From contig CAKQJJ010000062.1 in assembly GCA_934247335.1 (NCBI GenBank), positions 1-7,337 of the forward strand: a DNA stretch of 7,337 nucleotides, written 5' to 3'. The notes beneath the pieces are model-generated. The model saw nothing but the letters and a program-made list of their open reading frames with translations, did not search any database and was not told the DNA's origin. How positions within the stretch are numbered: position 1 is the first letter of the stretch; each line of letters begins with the position of its first letter. A program made the translations under genes and the position numbers. Source of the stretch: an uncultured Clostridia bacterium. GTDB lineage: Bacteria > Bacillota > Clostridia > Christensenellales > Pumilibacteraceae. Positions 1 to 5,560 of the stretch are shown here, piece after piece.

Positions 1-53
1 ATGTTAAAGTGAAATATGCGTTCCGACAGGAACTTAAAGAGGCAAAAAAATGA
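1..53 (+). CDS. 3' end of an unidentified upstream gene (partial)
   Basis: A reading frame enters from the left edge and stays open until TGA at 51-53. It would encode a tail ending VKYAFRQELKEAKK, a lysine-rich, probably helical C-terminus. The stop overlaps the ATG of the next gene as ATGA (50-53), a common arrangement of translationally coupled operon genes, and the SD of the next gene (37-42) lies inside this tail. Of the other two frames on this strand, one closes at 4-6 and the other at 10-12, so this is the most plausible end of the upstream gene. The tail is too short to recognise a family and no function is proposed. Confidence 0.5.
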   Translation, partial: VKVKYAFRQELKEAKK

Positions 54-346
54 AAGAAATACGTTCTCCCGAAATAGACGATCTTTTCCGTGCGATAAAA
101 ACGCTGAATACTTTGGAAGAGTTTTACGCGTTTTTCGGCGACGTCTGCACGATAAACGAAGTGCTGGACATGGCGCAAAGGTTTTCGGTTGCAAAAATGC
201 TGGACGAAGGCAAAAGCTACGTCGAGATATCCGAAAAATCGGGCGCAAGCTCGGCAACCATCAGTAGAGTAAACAGGTGCTTGAAGTATAGCGATGGCTA
301 CAAAACCGCGCTCGAACGGCTCGGCGAGGAGAAAAAGAATGCTTAA
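50..346 (+). CDS. yerC: YerC/YecD-type TrpR-family DNA-binding regulator
   Basis: This 98-residue protein matches the small YerC/YecD family, related to the tryptophan repressor TrpR, in length and pattern. The N-terminal helices (about 8-45) include the LFRAIKTLNTLEEFYAFFGDV and TINEVLDMAQRF stretches typical of the family. A helix-turn-helix follows at about 53-78 (KSYVEISEKSGASSATISRV), with the recognition helix around 68-78. An AAGAGG ribosome binding site at 37-42, 7 bases before the ATG, supports the start. The stop overlaps the HAD gene start by 8 bases, so the two are probably co-translated. The fold predicts a dimeric transcriptional regulator in the cytoplasm. The tryptophan-binding role of TrpR should not be transferred: the ligand and targets are not visible here. 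Family assignment is fairly secure; the regulatory target is unknown. Confidence 0.88.
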   Translation: MKEIRSPEIDDLFRAIKTLNTLEEFYAFFGDVCTINEVLDMAQRFSVAKMLDEGKSYVEISEKSGASSATISRVNRCLKYSDGYKTALERLGEEKKNA

Positions 347-1013
347 AAACGTAAAATACGTATTTTTCGACGTGGACGATACCATTTTCGATTTTGATAA
401 ATGCGCCGAAAAAATCATGTCCGGGCTGTTTGAAAAACATTCGCTGAAATATACGCCCGAAGTTTTTCCCGCGTTCAAAAAAATAAACAAGCAGTTCTGG
501 CGGCGCATCGAACAGGGCGAAATAGACAAGAAATATTTAACCGAGCATCGCTTTGAAACGGTGTTCGCATATCTCGGGATAGATTTCGACGGACCTTCGT
601 TTGAAAAGGAATTTTTGCGCGGTCTTCACGATTCTTGCGAGGAAGTGGACGGCGCAATCGACACCGTTAAATATCTGGCGACAAAATATCCGTTATTCGT
701 GGCAAGCAACGCTTTTTACGAACAGCAGATAAACCGCCTTACGCTTGCCGGCATTATCGATTGCTTTAAGGACGTATTCGTTTCCGAAAAAGTGGGCTGT
801 AACAAGCCGTCGCCCGAGTTTTTTGCAAAAATACTCAGCCTTGCGCACGTTGACGATCCCGGCAGCGCTCTTATGGTGGGCGATTCGCTGGAAGCCGATA
901 TAATAGGCGCGAAAAAAGCGGGCATGCAAACCTGTTGGTTTACCGAAAGCGACGGCGACGAACACGCCGATATAGTCGTGCATTCGATAGGCGAACTGAA
1001 AGAAATACTGTAA
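339..1013 (+). CDS. HAD-superfamily hydrolase, YjjG/YfnB-type (subfamily IA)
   Basis: This 224-residue protein carries all four HAD motifs. Motif I is DVDDT, with nucleophile Asp11 and general acid Asp13. Motif II is VASNA, with Ser123. Motif III is the Lys in NKPSPEFF, Lys156. Motif IV is GDSLEADI, with Asp182 and Asp187. An alpha-helical cap at about 16-95 places it in subfamily IA, and the pattern is closest to the YjjG/YfnB nucleotidases, which hydrolyse nucleoside monophosphates or similar phosphate esters with Mg2+ in the cytoplasm. The substrate cannot be read from sequence. The ATG at 339 is chosen because GAGGAG at 326-331 sits 7 bases upstream and motif I then falls at the usual distance from the N-terminus. 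An in-frame ATG at 294 would add 15 basic residues outside the domain. It overlaps yerC by 8 bases, and no hairpin terminator follows. Confidence 0.9.
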   Translation: MLKNVKYVFFDVDDTIFDFDKCAEKIMSGLFEKHSLKYTPEVFPAFKKINKQFWRRIEQGEIDKKYLTEHRFETVFAYLGIDFDGPSFEKEFLRGLHDSCEEVDGAIDTVKYLATKYPLFVASNAFYEQQINRLTLAGIIDCFKDVFVSEKVGCNKPSPEFFAKILSLAHVDDPGSALMVGDSLEADIIGAKKAGMQTCWFTESDGDEHADIVVHSIGELKEIL

Positions 1014-1048
1014 TAATTACTTTTATTGAATTTTTAACTGTGTTTTCA

Positions 1049-1076
1049 TTGCTTTTTCATATGTTGAGAGTATAAT
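1049..1076 (+). promoter_or_regulatory. Probable sigma-A promoter for the lipoprotein gene
   Basis: A perfect TATAAT lies at 1071-1076. The best -35 is a weak TTGCTT at 1049-1054 with a 16-base spacer, in an AT-rich gap after the HAD gene. Transcription would begin near 1083, giving a leader of about 24 bases. The only SD-like element in that leader is a weak ATAGG at 1091-1095, 11 bases before the ATG. No terminator separates this promoter from the HAD gene, so readthrough from the upstream operon is also possible. Confidence 0.6.
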
Positions 1077-1106
1077 ATGAAACGAATAGTATAGGTTTAC
1101 TCGTTA

Positions 1107-2855
1107 ATGAAATTAGCAAGACTGACAACTGCATTTATATTTGCGTTTACGATATTGGCGCTGAGTACTGCGTGCGACAAAAAGGTGCAAAGCTCCGAAT
1201 ACGAAGGGGCAGGCGACCTTGTCGGAATGACGGTGGATATGGAAATTCCGCCTTCTTATTCGGCTGCGGATAAAGCCGAAGCGCTTGCCCGCAAAGCCGA
1301 TTTTCCCGACGTTCCTTACGAAAACGACCAGTGGAAAAACTACGTCGGAGGCGTGGTAAATTACGCGTACGTTATTCTGGGCGATTATTGCTCGTACGTA
1401 GTGGGCGACGCCGGCGAAAACGTCGTTATCGACAACTCGAACAACGTAATCACCATCGCGCAACCCGGCTACTATCGCTTTACCGGAACGCTGTCGGGCG
1501 GCAGTATAGTCGCCGAGGCGGACGGAAACGTGCGCATAATTCTGGACGGAGTAAGCCTGACGGGCAAAAGCGGAGCCCCCATTCGCTTCTACAACAACGG
1601 ACAAAAGGTAGTTACGTTTACCGAAGACAGCGAAAACGTCGTTTCGGCGCCCTCTTCGGTGCCGGACTCCAATCAAAACCGCGAAAATCCGTCCTGCGCG
1701 ATATATTCCGAAAGCGAACTAACGTTAAACGGAACGGGCAGCGGCGAAATAATAGGCAAAAAGGAAGGGGCGATCGTGTGTCGCTCCACGCTGAAAATAA
1801 AGTCGGCGGAGCTTGAAATTCGCTCCAAAACCGACGCGATAACCGCCATGAACGTCGTTATTAAAAATACGTTGCTCGTGGTCGATTCCACCGCAGGCAA
1901 CGCGATAATCGCCGAACGTTACGGCTTTCTGACCAAGGAAGGCTTCGTAGTGATCTCCGATGCGGACGTCCGCGTTATTTCCGCTTTCGACGCCGTAAAC
2001 GCAACCGATCTGGTATACGTAACCGGCTCCGGGTCGCTTCTCAGTATTTGCAGCGGAAACGGCTCGTCCTCGGTGCTGTACGACGAAATATATTCGCGAA
2101 AGGGCATCGTTTGCGACGGTTGCGTGTGCGTGGAGGAAGGCAGCGTCTATATAGACAGCCTTGACGATTCGCTTAAATGCTCGGGCGAAACGCTTTTAAG
2201 CGGCGGTTTCCTGACCGCAAGCACCAAAAAGACCGCGATAAATTCGGCTCTTACCGAAATAAAGGGCGGCAGAACAGAAATTGCCCGCTCGTCGGTGGGA
2301 ATTAAGGGTTGCCGACTGTCGATTGCCGACGGCTCGGTTAAAATAACTTCCAACGAAAACGCGATAAACCTTTCGGCAACGAACGGGAACGACGGCGCGT
2401 GCGCTTTCGTGATGAACGGCGGCTACGTGGATGTTTCGACTTGCGGGACGAGCGTAAAAACCGACGGCAAAATGTTGGTTACCGGCGGCTCGCTCTGGTG
2501 CGACAGCAGCCTGGCTCCCGAAACTCCGGCGGTTATCGCAAATCAGGGTTTCAAGGCAGACGGCGGCAGAATAATGATCATCGCGGGGCTCGGAATGATA
2601 CAAACCCCGGTAAAGCAATCGTTGCAGGACAGCGTTACTATTTCGTTTAAGCGTGGAATTTCCTCGCATTCGACGGTGTCGCTTAAATACGACGACGTGG
2701 TGCTTTTTTCGAGGGAAGTGGTAAACAAAGTGGGAAGCCTGTTCTTCACTTGCCCCAACTTCTCGCGCGATTACGACTGTTCGCTTGCCGTAAACGGCTC
2801 GGTAGTAAAAAAATTCCGCCTTTCTCAGACTTTTACCGAAAAAGGCGTAGCGTAG
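1107..2855 (+). CDS. Lipoprotein with Cthe_2159-type carbohydrate-binding beta-helix
   Basis: This 582-residue protein starts with a lipoprotein signal: basic MKLAR, a hydrophobic core (about 7-20) and a lipobox ending LSTAC, with Cys23 as the predicted lipidated residue. A linker follows to about residue 85. From about 104 to 500 the sequence matches the Cthe_2159 family, named after a Clostridium thermocellum polysaccharide-binding protein with a parallel beta-helix fold. Diagnostic stretches include the opening turn (TIAQPGYYRFTGTLSGG), the IILDGVSLTGKSGAPI segment, and successive rungs such as ELTLNGTGSGEI and DGSVKITSNENAI. The tail (about 505-575) resembles the beta-strand end domain of the family. 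It is probably anchored on the outer face of the membrane and binds glycans; catalytic activity is not implied. The mature part holds 14 cysteines besides Cys23, which is unusual for an exported protein. The ATG is supported by the signal peptide, though its SD is weak. Ligand unknown. Confidence 0.85.
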   Translation: MKLARLTTAFIFAFTILALSTACDKKVQSSEYEGAGDLVGMTVDMEIPPSYSAADKAEALARKADFPDVPYENDQWKNYVGGVVNYAYVILGDYCSYVVGDAGENVVIDNSNNVITIAQPGYYRFTGTLSGGSIVAEADGNVRIILDGVSLTGKSGAPIRFYNNGQKVVTFTEDSENVVSAPSSVPDSNQNRENPSCAIYSESELTLNGTGSGEIIGKKEGAIVCRSTLKIKSAELEIRSKTDAITAMNVVIKNTLLVVDSTAGNAIIAERYGFLTKEGFVVISDADVRVISAFDAVNATDLVYVTGSGSLLSICSGNGSSSVLYDEIYSRKGIVCDGCVCVEEGSVYIDSLDDSLKCSGETLLSGGFLTASTKKTAINSALTEIKGGRTEIARSSVGIKGCRLSIADGSVKITSNENAINLSATNGNDGACAFVMNGGYVDVSTCGTSVKTDGKMLVTGGSLWCDSSLAPETPAVIANQGFKADGGRIMIIAGLGMIQTPVKQSLQDSVTISFKRGISSHSTVSLKYDDVVLFSREVVNKVGSLFFTCPNFSRDYDCSLAVNGSVVKKFRLSQTFTEKGVA

Positions 2856-2864
2856 AAAAACGAT

Positions 2865-2908
2865 AAAAAAGATCCTCGCGGCACTCTGCTGCGGGGATCG
2901 TATTTTTT
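2865..2908. terminator. Bidirectional rho-independent terminator
   Basis: A 13-base-pair stem (2871-2883 with 2887-2899, including two G-U pairs) closes a CTC loop. It has six A residues on the left (2865-2870) and six T residues on the right (2903-2908), so it can end transcripts from both sides: the lipoprotein gene (+) and the convergent LysR gene (-). The left tract abuts the stem, while the right tract is three bases away, so termination may be stronger for the LysR transcript. Confidence 0.88.
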
Positions 2909-2917
2909 GTGGCTTTT

Positions 2918-3814
2918 TTACTGAGAAGGACCCACTTTTCTGTACAGACGAGTAAGTTCGTCCAGAATATCCGGGTACTCGAAGTCGCGGTGATAGATGA
3001 GGTTTATCTCTCGCGTTATGGACAGATTTTCAACCGGGATAACCGAGAATTTGTTCTTTTTCAGCTCCGAAAGGCAGGTGTTGTGCGCCAGTACCGAAAC
3101 GCCGAAGTTGTTTTTAACCAATTCTTTGATGATGGCGATGTTGTCCACTTCCAGAATGACGTTGAAGTCGTCAATCGACTGATTGTTACTGCTCAGGTTT
3201 GCCTCGAACAGCGTTCTCGTTCCGGCGCCGGGCAGACGAAGAATAAGATTTTCCTTTTTCAGCTCGTCAAGCGTCACCACGCTCTTTTTGGACAGCGGAT
3301 TGTCGTTGCCCACGGCAAGCACCAGATAGTCGGTGTCAAGCAGAATGGAGTTGAAGTTGCTGTCCGAAATCTTGCCGTCGATGAGTATTACGTCAACCTC
3401 GTACGTTTTCAGCTTCTGGTACAGGTTTTGAATGGTGTCCGAGATAATGGTTACGTGCGTCTTCGGATTTTCGTTGCAGTACTCGGCGAGAAGAGTGGTG
3501 GAAAGCCCGGTTTCGAGCGATTGCGTAATGCCGATATTCAGGTGGCGAATGTTGTTTTTGCGGTCTTTGAGCGCGATTTTCAGGTTTTGTTCGAGCGCGT
3601 TTATACGCTTGGCATATTTTACCAGAATTTCGCCGTCCTCGGTTATTTTAAGTTCTCTGTCTCCGCGAAGAAACAGTTTTACTTTGTATTCGTCTTCGAG
3701 ATAGCGTATGTGCTGGCTTACCGCAGGCTGCGTTAAATTGAGCGCCGCCGCTGCTTTCGTGATGCTGCCTTGTTTGTACACTTCCAGAAGAGTGTGAAGT
3801 CTTGCGTTTATCAT
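2918..3814 (-). CDS. LysR-family transcriptional regulator
   Basis: This 298-residue protein has the standard length and layout of LysR-type regulators. The N-terminal winged helix-turn-helix spans about 1-62, with the hallmark SITKAAAALNLTQPAVSQHI at 17-36, RYLEDEYKVKLFLR at 37-50 and TEDGEILVKYAKRI at 58-71. A linker helix (about 60-90) and a periplasmic-binding-protein-like effector domain (about 92-295) follow, ending in the NNFGVSVLAHN segment typical of the family. The start at 3814 has an AGGTGA site (3819-3824) 4 bases upstream. An in-frame ATG at 3916 is rejected because the 34 extra codons would cover the promoter. Its effector is unknown; the divergent acyltransferase gene is the natural candidate target, along with autoregulation. 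It converges on the lipoprotein gene and shares its terminator. Confidence 0.92.
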   Translation of the reverse strand: MINARLHTLLEVYKQGSITKAAAALNLTQPAVSQHIRYLEDEYKVKLFLRGDRELKITEDGEILVKYAKRINALEQNLKIALKDRKNNIRHLNIGITQSLETGLSTTLLAEYCNENPKTHVTIISDTIQNLYQKLKTYEVDVILIDGKISDSNFNSILLDTDYLVLAVGNDNPLSKKSVVTLDELKKENLILRLPGAGTRTLFEANLSSNNQSIDDFNVILEVDNIAIIKELVKNNFGVSVLAHNTCLSELKKNKFSVIPVENLSITREINLIYHRDFEYPDILDELTRLYRKVGPSQ

Positions 3815-3818
3815 TTCG

Positions 3819-3824
3819 TCACCT
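3819..3824 (-). promoter_or_regulatory. Ribosome binding site that fixes the LysR start
   Basis: On the minus strand AGGTGA lies 4 bases before ATG 3814-3812. It sits inside the in-frame upstream extension, which shows that the shorter start at the canonical LysR N-terminus (MINARLHTLLEV) is the real one. Confidence 0.85.
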
Positions 3825-3875
3825 ATAAAAATAAATAATTGTTGTCGGTAAAAACATAAGCTGTGGTTATCCTTT

Positions 3876-3904
3876 ATTATATAACGAAACTCGGCTTTTG
3901 TCAA
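3876..3904 (-). promoter_or_regulatory. Exact-consensus sigma-A promoter for the LysR gene
   Basis: On the minus strand TTGACA (3904-3899) and TATAAT (3881-3876) are separated by exactly 17 bases, a perfect match to the housekeeping consensus. Transcription should begin near 3869, leaving an untranslated leader of about 54 bases before the ATG at 3814. Such a strong promoter for a regulator gene suggests repression or autoregulation, which is inference. Confidence 0.9.
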
Positions 3905-4081
3905 GAGAGGCAACACAATATTTTTTTATCGACGCATAAATTTTGATAATCGCTCAAACGGCTTTTTAAAAATTTCACTCGGAATGTACGGAAATAGTTT
4001 TATTTGACCCCATATGCGTGTATAATTATCGAACGGTTTGTTTAATAACTGTCGAAATTTTTCAAAACTATGCGAAATCTC
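3905..4081. other. AT-rich divergent regulatory region between the LysR and acyltransferase promoters
   Basis: No gene is supported here. The stretch lies between the two divergent -35 elements and is the likely place for LysR binding sites. It contains an imperfect direct repeat, an ATAAT followed by five or six bases and AACGG, at 3946-3961 and 4022-4036. It also contains a weak inverted repeat with TCGA ends at 4029-4055. A TATAAT at 4021-4026 lacks a properly spaced -35 and is only a possible minor promoter. None of these is a proven operator. Confidence 0.4.
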
Positions 4082-4110
4082 TTGACAGCCGCGAAAAATT
4101 ATTATATATT
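4082..4110 (+). promoter_or_regulatory. Sigma-A promoter for the acyltransferase gene
   Basis: TTGACA at 4082-4087 and TATATT at 4105-4110 have a 17-base spacer. Transcription would begin near 4117, leaving a leader of about 25 bases that holds the ribosome binding site. The promoter lies inside the longest possible open frame (ATG at 4070), so that earlier start is ruled out. Confidence 0.87.
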
Positions 4111-4129
4111 AGATTTATCAATCGAAAAC

Positions 4130-4134
4130 AAGGA
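4130..4134 (+). promoter_or_regulatory. Ribosome binding site that fixes the acyltransferase start
   Basis: AAGGA lies 7 bases before the ATG at 4142 and downstream of the predicted transcription start, so translation begins at 4142 rather than at the in-frame ATG at 4070. Confidence 0.82.
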
Positions 4135-4141
4135 CGATTTT

Positions 4142-5455
4142 ATGAAAAAAGAAAAAAGATTCGACATGTTCAAAAAACCGCAGAAACCCGCGTGGTACAT
4201 AGTGGCTCTCGAACATATTTTAACGTTTTTTTGGATCACGTACGAAAAAATGTTCAAAGGACTTAAAATTGACCGAAGCGAAACCAAAAACATCAAAGGA
4301 CCTGTGTTTTGCGTAAGCAATCACGCTTCGATGATCGACTTCCCGATAGCAGTGGCTGCGTTAAAGCCGCACCGGGTCACCTGGGTTGCCGCAATCGAAG
4401 AGTTTGACGGAAAAGAATGGCTGTTCCGCAAAATGGGCATGATTCCCAAGCGCAAGTTTACGCACGGCACCGTAACGGCAAAGCATATCATGCGCGACGT
4501 GATGAAGGAAAAAATCCCGGTAGTCATTTATCCCGAAGCTCGTTTTATCGTCGGCGGAATAGGCGAATGCATTGACGGCGGCATGGGCAAAATGGTTAAA
4601 ATCATGGGCGTTCCGGTAATCCGTTTAAATATAGAAAACAACTTCCTGCGCTCGCCGCAGTGGTGCAAGCATCCCTATCGCGATATTCCCGTTACGGCAA
4701 AAACCAGCGTTCTCATTACCGCGGAGGAAACCAAAACGCTTACTGCCGAGCAGATTCAGGAAAGACTGGAAAAATCGTTCGTTTACGACCAGTACGCTTA
4801 TCAGTACGAGCATAAGCTTTGGATGAAGAGCAAAAACCGCGCGCTCAATATCCACAAAATACTCTACAAATGCCCGCATTGCGGCGCCGAATATCAAACC
4901 GATTCGGACGGCCCGCACGTATGGTGCAACGCCTGCGGACACAAGTGGGAAATGGACGGATACAGCCGCCTGCACGCAGTGGAAGGCGAAACCTATTTCG
5001 AGCACGTTCCCGATTGGTATCTGTGGGAAAGAGCGGAAGTCAGAAAGGAAATCGAAGCCGGAACGTATAAGTTCGAGGACGCCGTGCGCGTTACTCATCA
5101 CATCAACTCGCACGAAATGCGCTACGAAGGCACGGTCAGATGCGTTCACGACAAAAACGGCTTCACGTTCAGCGGAAAACTGGATAACGGCGAGGAATTT
5201 GACCTTACCAAATCGGTTGCAAGCATGTATTCGCTGCATATCGACTACAATTTCCGTAAACAGGGCAACGCGTTTGATATCGCAACCGACAACGAAAGCT
5301 ATTTTATGTACCCGATATCTCACACCAACCCGCTTACCAAGCTTCAGTTTGCCGTGGAGGAACTGTACAACTATTATGTTCGCGAACCGGAACAGGCGGC
5401 TAAACAGCAAAAGCAGCAGTCTGCCGAAACTAAGTCCGAACAAGAAACCAAATAA
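4142..5455 (+). CDS. PlsC-like acyltransferase with zinc ribbon and C-terminal extension
   Basis: This 437-residue protein begins with a basic, amphipathic N-terminus and a hydrophobic segment (about 18-33). A lysophospholipid acyltransferase domain follows (about 50-215). It has the catalytic HX4D motif in SNHASMIDF (His61, Asp66), a GMIPKRK segment at 99-105 in the motif II position, and YPEARF at 130-135 in place of the usual FPEGTR. Next comes a four-cysteine zinc ribbon (Cys244, Cys247, Cys262, Cys265; CPHC...CNAC). A beta-rich region of unknown fold (about 310-395) follows, then a helix and a Gln/Lys/Glu-rich tail (about 415-437). The family transfers acyl chains to lysophosphatidate or a similar acceptor at the inner membrane face. 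The acceptor and the role of the C-terminal half are unknown. It is the only gene on its transcript, divergent from the LysR gene. Confidence 0.85.
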   Translation: MKKEKRFDMFKKPQKPAWYIVALEHILTFFWITYEKMFKGLKIDRSETKNIKGPVFCVSNHASMIDFPIAVAALKPHRVTWVAAIEEFDGKEWLFRKMGMIPKRKFTHGTVTAKHIMRDVMKEKIPVVIYPEARFIVGGIGECIDGGMGKMVKIMGVPVIRLNIENNFLRSPQWCKHPYRDIPVTAKTSVLITAEETKTLTAEQIQERLEKSFVYDQYAYQYEHKLWMKSKNRALNIHKILYKCPHCGAEYQTDSDGPHVWCNACGHKWEMDGYSRLHAVEGETYFEHVPDWYLWERAEVRKEIEAGTYKFEDAVRVTHHINSHEMRYEGTVRCVHDKNGFTFSGKLDNGEEFDLTKSVASMYSLHIDYNFRKQGNAFDIATDNESYFMYPISHTNPLTKLQFAVEELYNYYVREPEQAAKQQKQQSAETKSEQETK

Positions 5456-5463
5456 AAACCATT

Positions 5464-5494
5464 GCCGTTCGATTTTTTGTCGGGCGGCTTTTTT
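5464..5494 (+). terminator. Rho-independent terminator after the acyltransferase gene
   Basis: A 9-base-pair stem (5464-5472 with 5480-5488, two G-U pairs) closes a T-rich 7-base loop. It is followed at once by six T residues (5489-5494) and a pyrimidine-rich run. It begins 8 bases after the stop codon and separates this transcript from the next gene. Confidence 0.82.
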
Positions 5495-5525
5495 CTCTCT
5501 TTACAGCCCTTGCCGCGCAATTCGC

Positions 5526-5554
5526 TTGACTATAAAAGGCATTGCGGGTATAAT
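5526..5554 (+). promoter_or_regulatory. Sigma-A promoter giving a probably leaderless exonuclease mRNA
   Basis: TTGACT at 5526-5531 and TATAAT at 5549-5554 have a 17-base spacer. Only six bases separate the -10 from the ATG at 5561, so the expected transcription start falls on or next to the A of the start codon. There is no room for a ribosome binding site and none is seen. Confidence 0.85.
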
Positions 5555-5560
5555 CTAATT

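Noticed and set aside
294..338. In-frame upstream start for the HAD gene, adding 15 residues
   Set aside because: The added residues are basic and outside the HAD fold, lie in yerC coding sequence, and the ATG at 339 has a GAGGAG site at the right distance.
1113..1676. Open frame of 187 codons antisense to the lipoprotein gene
   Set aside because: It is a compositional shadow rich in Arg and Val with no domain, opposite a gene with signal peptide and beta-helix repeats.
2909..3736. Long open frame of 275 codons antisense to the LysR gene
   Set aside because: It reads the complement of a well-supported LysR gene and its protein shows no known family pattern.
3815..3916. 34-residue N-terminal extension of the LysR protein
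   Set aside because: It overlaps the consensus promoter and the SD, and LysR proteins normally begin just before the helix-turn-helix, as the 3814 start does.
4004..4026. TTGACC and TATAAT as a second promoter for the acyltransferase gene
   Set aside because: The spacer is only 11 bases, far from 16-18. The TATAAT alone could be a weak -10, but the promoter at 4082-4110 is much better.
4029..4055. Inverted repeat with TCGA ends as a LysR operator
   Set aside because: The arms match only with gaps and mismatches, and it is not a clear T-N11-A LysR box, so it was not called as an operator.
4070..4141. 24-residue N-terminal extension of the acyltransferase
   Set aside because: The -35 and -10 elements lie within it and the SD at 4130-4134 points to the ATG at 4142.
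4625..5443. Long open frame of 272 codons antisense to the acyltransferase gene
   Set aside because: It is a shadow of the real gene: it has no recognisable domain, and the + strand frame has clear acyltransferase and zinc ribbon motifs.
5462..5560. 33-residue N-terminal extension of the exonuclease
   Set aside because: It runs through the preceding terminator and the promoter, and the exonuclease fold begins at MNYLFLDME.
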